Program-made: the position numbers and the translations under genes | Shown here: positions 61,001 through 64,000 of the stretch, in pieces | Position numbering within the stretch: the stretch's first letter is position 1 | How the letters are laid out: every line of letters begins with the position of its first letter | The notes under the pieces: model-generated | What the model saw: the letters and a program-made list of their open reading frames with translations, nothing else | Databases searched by the model: none | Told to the model about the DNA's origin: nothing | Assembly (NCBI GenBank): GCA_013397795.1 | Contig: VZTJ01005684.1 | Coordinates: forward strand, 124,986-188,985 | Reading direction: 5' to 3' | DNA: 64,000 nt | Source of the DNA: Orthonyx spaldingii | Taxonomy: Eukaryota > Chordata > Aves > Passeriformes > Orthonychidae

Positions 61001-62539
61001 TCAAAACAAAGGACACCCACACAGGGTCTGAAACTCCCTCCCTTCCTGCCCTGGATCAGCTGGGCTTGGATTCTAAGCATCCTCAGACCTGTTACCAACC
61101 AATCTTATTCCACTGTACAATTAATATGCTCTAATTATAACAACAATTACGCTGTCCCAGCTCGGTTTTGCTCCAGGCAGGAACACAGGTTCCTTTGCCA
61201 GGTGACCTCTCAGTTCCACTGCAGTCACGCTCCTGCAGAGCCTGCTGGTGCCAAACAATCCATTGGAAAGCAGCAAAGTTGGAGCTGGAGCAAAATCCTG
61301 CCTGCTTCCATTGCAGTGACAGAGACAAACCACACATCTGCTTATCCACCTCATCTCTCAAGGCTTGGGAGACTCAGGAAATTAAAATTTGGTCTTGCAG
61401 AGATGGATGGTGCTGTCAGTCACAGACCCAGCCGACAGTGAAGGGGAGTGTCACCACAGATCCCTGTACAACGGACTGGGACCACATTCCTTTAAAAGAA
61501 AGGCTTTAAATTGTGCTGCTGGTAGAGCAGAGCCCACAGGTACCTGGGCCAGGGTTTGTTTCTGTCAGAACAAACTCCAGGGGAGGGGAGGCCAGAGCAG
61601 GTTGACAGATGACAACTGCAGTCCTGGCCCTGCCATAAAACATCGGCTGAAACGCCACGTTCTGCTTTCCCTGGATCTACCTCTCCTTTAAACATGTGGC
61701 CTTGGTCTCATCTGAGCAGTGCCTGCCAGAACCCCACACCCTTCCAGGCATGACCTGCACTTGGTTTCTGTGCTCCTGCAGCAAGAATTCAAACCCACAT
61801 TAAAGGGAACACTTCCCAGGCTGTACCAGACGGATAAAAGAACCTTTTCCAAACAATTAATGATGCAGTAACTTTCACTTGCTGAAAACGGGGACGATAA
61901 GAGCCTGTGCCTGACAGAGCTGGGATCCAGAAGAGATGGCAGAGGAGAGACAATGAAGAAATGCTGCTCTGAGAGAGGCGACTCCCGAGGCAACAGAGCC
62001 GGACATGAACCAGAGCAGGGGCTTGGCTCAACCAAAGCCAGAGGATGGGGCAGGAAAAGCACTTTGGCTTCATCCACATGGGGCTGGTGAACACACAGCC
62101 AGCTCTCATTCATCCTGGAGAAGCCCATGGAGTTTATGTTCCTGAAGGCCATTGGGTTGGCAGCTTGAGGCTGAGTGGGCAGGAGAGACACGGACACATG
62201 GCATGCGCAGGGAGAGACAGAGACACCCATGGGATGGACAGGGAGATACACAGACACCCATGGCATGGACAGGGAGATACACAGACACCCATGGCATGGA
62301 CAGGGAGAGACAGGGATACCCATGGGATGGACAGGGAAAGACAGGGACACATGGCATGGACAGGGAGATACACAGATACCCATGGCATGGACAGGGACAC
62401 TCCTGGCACAGACAGGGACCACAGCCCCAGCACTCACCTGCAGGACGATGGGCAGCTGCTCCGGGGGGTTGCGGTTCTCCACGCCCATGGTCAGCCACAC
62501 CTGGAACGCTGTGAGCTGCTCGGCGAAGAAGGGGCTGTG
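16003..62539 (-). CDS. RPTOR: RPTOR, regulatory-associated protein of mTOR (Raptor), C-terminal 930 residues
   Basis: Join of 24 minus-strand exons, listed singly. Raptor is the scaffold of mTORC1: it binds mTOR, presents TOS-motif substrates (S6K, 4E-BP) and docks on Rag GTPases at lysosomes. Length arithmetic puts the first residue here near human 406 of 1335, so this would be exons 11-34 of 34 (inference). Order in the protein: alpha-solenoid with armadillo/HEAT-type helices (exons between 62539 and 52533); a low-complexity Ser/Pro/Thr-rich linker carrying the AMPK-site contexts RSVSSYGN and MRRVSSYSS and the SAPASPTNKG mTOR/MAPK-type site; then a WD40 propeller from RLDDQIFLNRNPG to the C-terminal YSVEKRIR. 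Every splice junction has GT-AG borders and compatible phase, and no stop or frameshift interrupts. The caspase-like N-terminal domain and promoter lie beyond 64000. Confidence 0.98.
16072..17536 (-). other. Last RPTOR intron
   Basis: The intron is about 1.5 kb. A CR1 fragment (16111-16480) begins only about 40 bases upstream of the terminal exon's acceptor. The rest is unremarkable, with an AT-rich patch near 16600-16900. Confidence 0.8.
16111..16480 (-). mobile_element. CR1 LINE fragment, longer copy
   Basis: Minus orientation. Plus text 'ggaagggccccctgagatca', 'tccatggggaaattcctgct', 'gatgtccaacctgagcctcc' and 'tctccaggctgagccccttc' follows the CR1 consensus in reverse complement over about 370 bases. 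It is in sense orientation to RPTOR, close to the final acceptor. Confidence 0.85.
17537..17666 (-). CDS. RPTOR: RPTOR exon (probably 33), WD40
   Basis: Acceptor ttcccttccag; donor TGG/gtctgt, a weak donor. It encodes GSMNQFTAIYNGNGELIN, NIKYYDGFMGQRVGAISC and LAFHPHW. It contributes most of the last propeller blades. Confidence 0.96.
18112..18395 (-). mobile_element. CR1 LINE 3' fragment
   Basis: Reverse-complement CR1 tail 'tcatggaatggttggggttg' leads into 'cagccacagcttctctgggc' and 'gggaagccgttcccccttgt'. Intronic in RPTOR, in sense orientation. Confidence 0.9.
18453..18569 (-). CDS. RPTOR: RPTOR exon (probably 32), WD40
   Basis: Acceptor gtgctggcag; donor GCATG/gtaagt. It encodes VNGDVRFFDPRMPESMKV, LQIVKGLTALDIHPQANL and FA. 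A CR1 copy lies about 58 bases beyond the donor. Confidence 0.96.
18570..19913 (-). other. RPTOR intron between probable exons 31 and 32
   Basis: The intron is 1.3 kb, with no repeat recognised. An AT-rich islet at 19230-19450 contrasts with the flanks and is listed separately. Confidence 0.75.
19230..19450. promoter_or_regulatory. Candidate intronic conserved noncoding element
   Basis: AT-rich islet with ACATAATCCCC, CTTAATACATTTTTGTTGG, GTAATCAAG and GACAATAAATTC. It has no repeat signature and no coding frame. Possible enhancer on composition alone. Confidence 0.3.
19914..20000 (-). CDS. RPTOR: RPTOR exon (probably 31), WD40
   Basis: Acceptor ttgtccccag; donor GTCAG/gtatcc. It encodes RVMTYREHTAWVVKAYLQ, then KHPEGNIMSV. 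The preceding intron is only 74 bases, the shortest in this gene here. YLQKHPEGNIMSV differs from human SLQKRPDGHIVSV at several surface positions. Confidence 0.96.
20075..20202 (-). CDS. RPTOR: RPTOR exon (probably 30), WD40
   Basis: It has 42 codons plus two bases, with acceptor tctctgcag and donor GAATG/gtaact. It encodes DIPTGADSCVTSLSCDSH, RSLIVAGLGDGSIRVFDR and RMALSE. It is GC-rich. VFDRRM is the blade-terminal strand (VYDRRM in human). Confidence 0.96.
20680..20785 (-). mobile_element. CR1 LINE 3' end fragment
   Basis: Short reverse-complement CR1 tail: 'tggaatgctttgggttgg', then 'ctcccctccctgccatgggc'-like text and 'cccagggtgctccaggctcc'. Degraded. Confidence 0.75.
21140..21360. promoter_or_regulatory. 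Strong candidate conserved intronic enhancer
   Basis: Dense developmental-type motifs lie in unique AT-rich DNA: a POU octamer ATTTGCAT at 21222-21229, TAATTAA at 21251-21257, TTAATTAT at 21271-21278, GCAATTAATG near 21303-21312, and GGTAATTAATTT near 21323-21334. AATCATTAATCATCATCATT precedes them. The motifs are seen directly; conservation and enhancer activity are inferred. Confidence 0.45.
21825..21931 (-). CDS. RPTOR: RPTOR exon (probably 29), WD40
   Basis: Acceptor ttgtgtctcag; donor CAG/gtaaca. It encodes AGMVVDWEQETGLLMTSG, then DVRIIRIWDTDREMKVQ. RIIRIWDTDRE closes a blade. The intron before it, 8.2 kb, is the largest fully contained in the window. Confidence 0.96.
23788..23930 (-). 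mobile_element. CR1 LINE 3' end fragment
   Basis: Reverse-complement CR1 3' end: 'ggaatggtttgggttggaag', 'gccatgggcagggacacctt', 'cagcctggcctcggacactt'. It is severely 5' truncated at about 140 bases. Confidence 0.92.
25594..25640 (-). mobile_element. Tiny CR1 remnant
   Basis: Only 'gctccaagccccatccaacc' and 'tggggcacttccaggggtgg' remain of a CR1 3' region in minus orientation. It could be part of a decayed longer copy. Confidence 0.55.
26290..26528 (-). mobile_element. CR1 LINE 3' fragment
   Basis: Minus-oriented CR1 with 'gccatgggcagggacacctt', 'ccagcctggccttggacact' and 'cctcaatatcccatctaact'. A small internal deletion removes 'cttctctgggcaccc' in the usual 'cagccacagcttctctgggc'. Confidence 0.9.
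27260..27472 (-). mobile_element. CR1 LINE 3' fragment
   Basis: Minus orientation. It starts at 'aaccacagaaccatgaaatg', continues with 'ggacaggaacagtgtccact', and ends after 'agcttctctgggcaccctgt' and 'ggcctcaccaccctc'. Confidence 0.9.
29552..29720 (-). mobile_element. Old CR1-like repeat, amniote-age type
   Basis: The text 'catctgacctcctgcacagc', 'acaaagtgctgattgaacca' and 'ccttgattaaaaatattcaa' resembles an old CR1-related family that I recall from turtle, crocodile and bird genomes ('tctgacctcctgtataacac', 'ttgatttaaaaatttcaagt'). The family name is uncertain. It is more diverged than the other copies. Confidence 0.5.
29779..29846. repeat. Short tandem repeat, 20-bp unit, 3.3 copies
   Basis: Units are aaaacctcctttaatatcct, aaaacctcctgtaaagtcct and aaaatctcctataatgtcct, followed by a partial fourth. 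It is AT-rich and intronic. Confidence 0.85.
30154..30258 (-). CDS. RPTOR: RPTOR exon (probably 28), WD40
   Basis: Acceptor actccccaag (an AAG rather than CAG end) and donor CGAG/gtgggt. It encodes DGAIRVWKNFADLEKNPE, then MVTAWQGLSDMLPTTR. DGAIRVWKN is a textbook blade strand. The exon sits between two rather weak sites but both phases fit. Confidence 0.95.
30259..31469 (-). other. RPTOR intron between probable exons 27 and 28
   Basis: The intron is 1.2 kb. No repeat, RNA gene or strong motif cluster was seen. Confidence 0.7.
31470..31594 (-). CDS. RPTOR: RPTOR exon (probably 27), WD40
   Basis: Acceptor cctcccacag; donor ACAG/gtaaag. It encodes FWDWEKGEKLDYFHNGNP, RYTRITAMEYLNGQDCSL and LLTAT. 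FWDWEKG is the WD-type end of blade 1. Confidence 0.96.
31740..31955 (-). mobile_element. CR1 LINE 3' fragment
   Basis: Minus orientation: 'ggtttggatgggaaggattt', 'gccatgggcagggacacctt', 'agccacagcttctctgggaa'. It fills half of the 426-base intron 31595-32020 and ends about 66 bases from the donor of the upstream exon. Confidence 0.9.
32021..32135 (-). CDS. RPTOR: RPTOR exon (probably 26), WD40 start
   Basis: Phase 1 in and 2 out, with acceptor tgtccccgcag and donor ATCTG/gtgagg. It encodes ISRLDDQIFLNRNPGVPS, VVKFHPFTPCIAVADKDSI and the split Cys. This is the first propeller blade with its HPF...IAVADKD strand pattern. Confidence 0.96.
32136..33871 (-). other. RPTOR intron between probable exons 25 and 26
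   Basis: The intron is 1.7 kb. The part 32440-32960 is unusually AT-rich for this locus and may be conserved noncoding DNA. The rest shows nothing notable. Confidence 0.7.
32440..32960. promoter_or_regulatory. AT-rich intronic block, candidate conserved element
   Basis: Over 500 bases of AT-rich unique sequence contain an oligo-T run, CAATTTGCAAATG, CATTAAAAGCTTG, TTTTTAATATTTCAC and TTTTAATGAATAGTGG. No LINE or LTR signature was seen. Function unproven. Confidence 0.25.
33872..33977 (-). CDS. RPTOR: RPTOR exon (probably 25)
   Basis: It has 35 codons plus one base, with acceptor gtcctggcag and donor AAGG/gtgagt. It encodes IPEEHDLESQIRKEREWR, then FLRNARVRKQAQKIIQK, a charged helix just before the WD40 domain. 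Confidence 0.96.
35880..36130. promoter_or_regulatory. Candidate intronic element with inverted homeodomain sites
   Basis: TGATTAGATAATCA at 35915-35928 is a near-perfect palindrome of two homeodomain/PBX-like half sites. It is followed by CAATAAATCAAA, GGAAATTAATCC and CATAAATTAAATATG. The sequence is unique, AT-rich and non-coding. Confidence 0.35.
37590..37642. repeat. Direct duplication, 26-bp unit x2
   Basis: The segment 'aaacattctgggaatttaac' plus 'agctg' occurs twice in direct succession, an apparently recent small tandem duplication. Confidence 0.8.
38554..38664 (-). CDS. RPTOR: RPTOR exon (probably 24)
   Basis: It has 37 codons in phase 0. It encodes TADDADDAVGHKSFISAA and GFCDWSAKYFAQPVMK, with acceptor tccccacag and donor AAG/gtacct. 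It leads from the acidic linker end into the helix before the propeller. Confidence 0.96.
38665..39520 (-). other. RPTOR intron between probable exons 23 and 24
   Basis: The intron is 856 bases. It holds a short simple repeat 'gggaaaagggaaaagggaaa' near 39020 and nothing else recognised. Confidence 0.7.
39521..39701 (-). CDS. RPTOR: RPTOR exon (probably 23), linker
   Basis: One base completes Gly, then 60 codons. The acceptor is gtccctcag and the donor is CAG/gtaagg. It starts GSPPTTSTSSSSLTNEVP and ends HQFPRTRKMFDKGPEQ. The middle (DLASVRPSVTNVGVQY) is the part that differs most from human Raptor, consistent with a disordered linker. GSPP matches the human Ser877 context. Confidence 0.96.
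39702..40612 (-). other. RPTOR intron between probable exons 22 and 23
   Basis: The intron is 911 bases of unique sequence. No repeat or other feature was recognised. Confidence 0.7.
40613..40716 (-). CDS. RPTOR: RPTOR exon (probably 22) with the S859/S863 site
   Basis: It has 34 codons plus two bases, with acceptor ttctccccag and donor GTGGG/gtaagt. It encodes ATVNARPQRILDTSSLTQ, then SAPASPTNKGMHIHQV. SAPASPTN contains the proline-directed sites (human Ser859 and Ser863) that mTOR and MAP kinases phosphorylate to activate mTORC1. Confidence 0.96.
41091..41449 (+). mobile_element. CR1 LINE fragment
   Basis: Plus orientation, antisense to RPTOR: 'ggaggctcagggggaccctt', 'gtttaggttggatattgggg', 'tggactggatgggctcagag', then 'ctaaaggattctgtggttc'. 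It is about 360 bases and belongs to a different subfamily from most copies here. Confidence 0.85.
41882..42010 (-). mobile_element. CR1 LINE fragment, left arm of an inverted pair
   Basis: Minus-oriented CR1 3' end: 'ccacagaatcatggaatagt', 'ggttggaagggacctttgga', 'cacaggaacatgtccaggag'. It abuts a plus-oriented CR1 to the right. Confidence 0.85.
42015..42248 (+). mobile_element. CR1 LINE fragment, right arm of an inverted pair
   Basis: Plus-oriented CR1: 'ggaaattcttccctgtgagg', 'gaagctgtggctgcccctgg', 'gggcttggagcaccctggga', 'taggctttaaggtccttccc'. The 5' end touches the neighbouring CR1. Confidence 0.9.
42925..43000 (-). promoter_or_regulatory. CpG-rich patch with NRF1/YY1-like motifs, possible internal promoter
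   Basis: About ten CpG dinucleotides lie within 75 bases, far above the surroundings. On the minus strand the text 'tgctgcgcatggcgggggct' combines an NRF1-like TGCGCA with a YY1-like ATGGCGG, a pairing common in mammalian CpG promoters. It could start a short RPTOR isoform. Direct evidence is only composition and motifs. Confidence 0.3.
44531..44649 (-). CDS. RPTOR: RPTOR exon (probably 21)
   Basis: Two bases complete Gly, then 39 codons: VSFNSVYTQIWRVLLHLA and so on to KVLNSIAYK. The donor is AAG/gtatgt. The acceptor tattattttag is followed at once by GTGTGAGT, so the exon opens with a donor-like string. A helical segment flanked by linker. Confidence 0.95.
45150..45530. promoter_or_regulatory. 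Candidate conserved intronic element
   Basis: Unique sequence of about 380 bases with a mix of AT-rich cores (AAATTAATAAGCATTTGC, TTTGTTATT, TTAATGAGCATATC) and unexpectedly CpG-bearing text (TGATCGTGCAACGCCCCGG). Conserved enhancers often have this look. Inference only. Confidence 0.35.
45799..45817. repeat. (CT)n microsatellite
   Basis: A run of about nine CT dinucleotides, intronic. Confidence 0.85.
45992..46312 (-). mobile_element. CR1 LINE 3' fragment
   Basis: Minus orientation, about 320 bases: 'cagagaatcccacaatggtt', 'gccatgggcagggacactct', 'cagcttctctgggcaccctg', 'gggaagccattcccccttgt', 'aaactccctctccagctctc'. One of the longer copies. Confidence 0.93.
46312..46455. repeat. AT-rich degenerate repeat next to CR1
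   Basis: Repeated 'aaggctgtaaa' and 'gtaaattgtaaaggctgtaa' units with ATATTTATATAAT-type spacers directly follow the CR1 copy. Likely an expanded low-complexity tract. Confidence 0.75.
48985..49144 (+). mobile_element. CR1 LINE 3' end fragment
   Basis: Plus orientation: 'gtggctgcccctgggtccct', 'gacttggagcaccctgggat', 'gtccctcccaacccaaacca', ending 'ggaattctgtgatc'. Confidence 0.92.
50538..50696 (-). CDS. RPTOR: RPTOR exon (probably 20) with the S792-region phosphosite
   Basis: It has 52 codons between split Ser and Gly, with acceptor gtgctggcag and donor ATAG/gtgagc. It includes VAFSPGNLSTSSSASSTL, ENEEYILSFETIDKMRRV and SSYSSLNSLI. The MRRxSSYSS context is the second AMPK site of Raptor. 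The residue before the double Ser is Val here, where I recall Ala in human. Confidence 0.96.
51106..51246 (-). CDS. RPTOR: RPTOR exon (probably 19) with the S722-region phosphosites
   Basis: The acceptor is tgcctggcag and the donor is GAGT/gtaaga, with phase 1 in and 1 out. The text includes GGSLTPVRDGPCTPRLRS, then VSSYGNIRAV. In human Raptor the RSVSSYGN context holds the RSK sites and AMPK site Ser722, which bind 14-3-3 when phosphorylated. The motif is fully kept here. Confidence 0.96.
51247..52532 (-). other. RPTOR intron between probable exons 18 and 19
   Basis: The intron is about 1.3 kb of unique sequence with no repeat or motif cluster recognised. Confidence 0.7.
52533..52650 (-). 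CDS. RPTOR: RPTOR exon (probably 18)
   Basis: It has 39 codons plus one base, with acceptor ctttccccag and donor CCAG/gtgggg. It encodes ELVVALSHLVVQYESNFC and ends NYPLPSPAAP. The solenoid ends here and the disordered linker begins. Confidence 0.96.
52651..53689 (-). other. RPTOR intron between probable exons 17 and 18
   Basis: The intron is about 1.0 kb. It carries a CR1 3' tail (52852-52948) and is otherwise plain. Confidence 0.7.
52852..52948 (+). mobile_element. CR1 LINE 3' tail
   Basis: About 95 bases remain: 'tagtgggaggtgtccctgcc', 'gatgagctttaaggtccctt', 'ccaaaccatcgtggggttct'. Plus orientation, antisense to RPTOR. Confidence 0.88.
53690..53830 (-). CDS. RPTOR: RPTOR exon (probably 17)
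   Basis: It has 47 codons in phase 0, starting VRCAAVFALGTFVGNSAE and ending QLINDGSPMVRK. The acceptor is tgtccccag and the donor is AAG/gtacgg. IND replaces VSD of human. It carries the end of the solenoid core. Confidence 0.97.
53831..54842 (-). other. RPTOR intron between probable exons 16 and 17
   Basis: The intron is about 1.0 kb. No repeat, RNA or regulatory cluster was recognised. Confidence 0.7.
54843..55034 (-). CDS. RPTOR: RPTOR exon (probably 16), longest in window
   Basis: It has 64 codons in phase 0. It starts EACLQGNLIAICLEQLND, contains LLRQWVAICLGRIWQNFD and ends SLLSDPIPE. The acceptor is gttgcag and the donor is GAG/gtaaaa. This is core HEAT/armadillo repeat sequence, with no difference from human apparent from memory. 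Confidence 0.97.
55035..56247 (-). other. Two short RPTOR introns around probable exon 15
   Basis: Introns 55035-55624 and 55691-56247 surround the 66-base exon at 55625-55690. Both are unique sequence without recognised features. Confidence 0.7.
55625..55690 (-). CDS. RPTOR: RPTOR exon (probably 15)
   Basis: It has 22 codons, AEHRTMTAFILAVIVNNY then NTGQ, with acceptor gtttgcag and donor CAG/gtgagt. NNYN replaces NSYH of human Raptor, a mild difference in a loop. Confidence 0.95.
56248..56322 (-). CDS. RPTOR: RPTOR exon (probably 14)
   Basis: It has 25 codons, SCQADLVKDNGHKYFLSV then LADPYMP, with acceptor tttttcag and donor CCA/gtaagg. Phase is 0. Confidence 0.96.
56323..58168 (-). other. 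RPTOR intron between probable exons 13 and 14
   Basis: The intron is 1.8 kb. The part 57770-58080 is AT-richer (GTTAATGAAAATATTG, TGAATTAATGTG, CAACTAATTGCAC), a weak candidate for conserved noncoding DNA. Otherwise nothing. Confidence 0.65.
58169..58279 (-). CDS. RPTOR: RPTOR exon (probably 13)
   Basis: It has 37 codons in phase 0. It starts ALSVGIFPYVLKLLQSSA and ends FIWAKILAVDS, with acceptor tgccccccag and donor AGT/gtgagt. It is another pair of solenoid helices. Confidence 0.96.
58280..59289 (-). other. RPTOR intron between probable exons 12 and 13
   Basis: The intron is 1.0 kb of unique sequence with a T-rich stretch near 58965. No feature was recognised. Confidence 0.7.
59290..59373 (-). 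CDS. RPTOR: RPTOR exon (probably 12)
   Basis: It has 28 codons, VLLSQVHRLRALDLLGRF then LDLGPWAVSL, with acceptor ccctgcag and donor TTG/gtgcgt. Phase is 0 at both ends. The sequence is identical to human over the part I recall, as expected for a solenoid helix packing against mTOR. Confidence 0.96.
59690..59920. promoter_or_regulatory. Candidate conserved intronic element
   Basis: AT-rich unique sequence with AAGGTCATGTTGG (nuclear-receptor half site), CGTTAATAAAAATC, CTCATTAAAATGG, ACACTAATGAGG and GCAACATTTAATCC. Several TAAT cores lie within 200 bases. Enhancer role is inferred. Confidence 0.35.
62194..62400. repeat. Minisatellite, 29-31 bp unit, about 7 copies
   Basis: Units of the type 'acacccatggcatggacagg' plus 'gagatacacag' repeat head to tail with small variants (catgggatgg, gagagacaggg). 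It lies in an RPTOR intron about 37 bases from the donor of the exon at 62438-62539. The frame reads through on both strands but matches no protein. Confidence 0.93.
62438..62539 (-). CDS. RPTOR: RPTOR exon, first in window (probably 11)
   Basis: It has 34 codons in phase 0, with acceptor gctcccccag and donor CAG/gtgagt. It begins HSPFFAEQLTAFQVWL and ends EQLPIVLQ. It is the first part of the alpha-solenoid. A 31-bp minisatellite starts only about 37 bases past the donor. Confidence 0.96.
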
Positions 62540-64000
62540 CTGGGGGAGCAAAGTGGGAATGCAGGCATGGCTTAAGCAACAAGGAGTGAAGCCAGGAGTT
62601 TTGACACCTATGGACTTCATTGTTTCCTAAAGCTGTGATTTGTTTGCTTGGGGTTTGCCAAATGCACAAAACCTTTCCAAAGACTGAGCAGACATGAGTC
62701 CCTTTAAATGTGTTTGGGAAAAAGGAAAAGGAAGGAGTAGAGAAAAGGAAAAGTGACCACAAAAGGTCTTAGGGAAAGGTGGCTGCTCTCTCCCCAGGAG
62801 CAGCAGATGCAGCACTGGATTTATCTGCTCTGCAGAGGCCATTTCACTCCCGCAGCAGCACTCGGAGCTGCCTCTGCCCAGTCCACAGAGACACAGTCCA
62901 AGAGCAATGAAAATAAATTCCTCGTGTCATCCATCACTCTGAGGACGTGGTACAGTGGTACAAGCTCAGGGTGAGAATGCACTGAACAAAGCACACAGCA
63001 GCTTCCAGGTAGGAATCCAGAAAGAAACAGAAATCAGTGGGGAAGGAGGGAGGGAAGAGATGGAGGAGGGACAGAAACCCAGCCCAAACCCATCCCTGTA
63101 TGGGCACCAGGAGCCCCAGGCCCTTCTCCACCAGGTTATTGTATTATCCAGGTCTGAGTAGGCAAGAACACCCTGGGAATACGCAGGAGAGGTTTGTGAT
63201 GTGCTGCCGAGACACACCAGCCCCGAGGGGCTGTGCAGGGGTGTCCCCGGGCCAGGCTGCACTGCCAGCCCCCAGCAGCTCCCTGTGCCTCACCCCGCTG
63301 TTCCCCAGCCCTGCCAGGCTGGGAACAAGCGGACAGTGGCCACAGTGACTGTCCCCTTCCCTGCTCCCTTCCCTGCTCCCCTTTCCTGCTCCCCTTTCCT
63401 GCTCCCTGGTCCCTTTCCTGCTCCCTGGTCCCTTTCCTGCTCCCTGGTCCCGTTCCTGCTCCCTGGCCAGCACCAGCCAACCTCCACCCAGGCTGGAATC
63501 TCGCCGCACTCCGGCTCCCAGCCCCGACTGCACACTGATGGCTCAACCTGCCTCAATGCCAGCCAAAACACACAATAAACCACATTTGTCAGGTTTGAAA
63601 ACCAGCCTGTAAATTGTTCCCAGCCTACCCTGAATCGATCTCCAGCTGAGAATGACCACTCTTCTTCGTTGACCTCCTGTCTGATCCCCAGCAAGTCTGT
63701 GCCTCTTCCTACCCCAAAACACTCAGAAATCTCCTGAATTTCAGCTCACTTGACAGAGAATGCCCAGTTGAGGGTTAACACTAATAAAAAAGCCTCCAAT
63801 GACATTGTTAGAGACTGAAAGTAAAAATGAACGTAAGCCAGGAGAAGAAAAATCGTACTTTTTACGTTCTAAACCAGAGCACAGAGCGAGGAAGGCAAGG
63901 GGTGGGAGGATAAAGGCCTCAGGGCATCCTGATCAACCCCCAGCCTGGCAGGAGCCCACAGTTCTCCTCCTGCACTCAGGGCTTTGGAGACAACCTGCAA
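62540..64000 (-). other. RPTOR intron continuing beyond the window
   Basis: I looked on the minus strand for the preceding exon, expected to end with a segment like PTIIEEGTAFR, and did not find it, so this whole stretch is intron. It includes a pyrimidine-rich tandem tract at 63350-63475. Confidence 0.75.
63350..63475. repeat. Pyrimidine-rich tandem repeat
   Basis: Repeats of 'ctccctggtccctttcctg' and 'ctcccctttcctg' give an almost pure C/T strand. It could form triplex-type structure. Copy number is probably variable. Confidence 0.85.

Larger units (their letters stand above)
59374..62437 (-). other. RPTOR intron between probable exons 11 and 12
   Basis: The intron is 3.1 kb. It includes a candidate conserved islet (59690-59920) and ends, at its 5' splice side, with a 31-bp minisatellite (62194-62400). 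No gene was recognised. Confidence 0.75.

Noticed and set aside
62194..62400. Regular repeats suggesting a CRISPR-like array
   Set aside because: Units are contiguous with no unique spacers, and the host is a vertebrate. It is a minisatellite.
62045..62620. Repetitive protein-like frames with HGMDRE or PCPCHGC units
   Set aside because: They are translations of the 31-bp minisatellite in an intron, open on both strands because the unit lacks stops.
1..64000. A previously undescribed multi-gene system
   Set aside because: All supported coding sequence belongs to RPTOR or CHMP6, both well known. The remainder is intron, UTR, repeats and candidate regulatory DNA.

Overview
The window is a 64 kb piece of a bird nuclear genome. 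The evidence is vertebrate split genes with GT-AG introns, many 3'-truncated CR1 LINE fragments (the typical avian repeat, often ending in the 'ggtcccttccaaccca' tail), GC-rich spacers and compact introns. The CR1 style suggests a songbird, but that is inference. One 861-base run of N (12413-13273) is an assembly gap.

Two genes are certain, and both read on the minus strand, so transcription runs right to left. The right three quarters (about 13.7-64 kb) is the 3' part of RPTOR, which encodes Raptor, the scaffold subunit of mTORC1. I resolved 24 consecutive coding exons from 62539 down to the stop codon at 16003. They encode 930 residues, from the alpha-solenoid that follows the caspase-like N-terminal domain, through the phosphorylated linker, to the seven-bladed WD40 domain and C terminus. 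All junctions agree in phase. The N-terminal exons and promoter lie beyond 64000. A 3' UTR of about 2.3 kb ends near a cluster of poly(A) signals at 13744-13767.

Downstream on the same strand is CHMP6, the ESCRT-III/Vps20 subunit. Seven of an expected eight exons are visible (12279 to 9020). The first exon, which should carry the start codon and the myristoylated glycine, is not visible and most likely lies in the gap. The CHMP6 3' UTR runs either to about 8.75 kb or to about 6.77 kb. The order RPTOR then CHMP6 in tandem is as I remember it from human 17q25, where BAIAP2 follows; BAIAP2 is not in the window.

The left 6.8 kb is GC-rich intergenic DNA with two minisatellites, one CR1 fragment and several AT-rich islets with homeodomain/POU-type motifs that may be conserved regulatory elements. 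The RPTOR introns hold at least 15 CR1 fragments, tandem repeats and further enhancer-like AT-rich islets. The strongest of these is at 21140-21360. There is also one CpG-rich patch (42925-43000) that could be an internal promoter.

The two genes act in related places: Raptor recruits mTORC1 to the lysosome surface, and CHMP6 nucleates ESCRT-III on late endosomes. I found no sign of an unknown multi-gene system. The points of interest are regulatory, structural and repeat-related.
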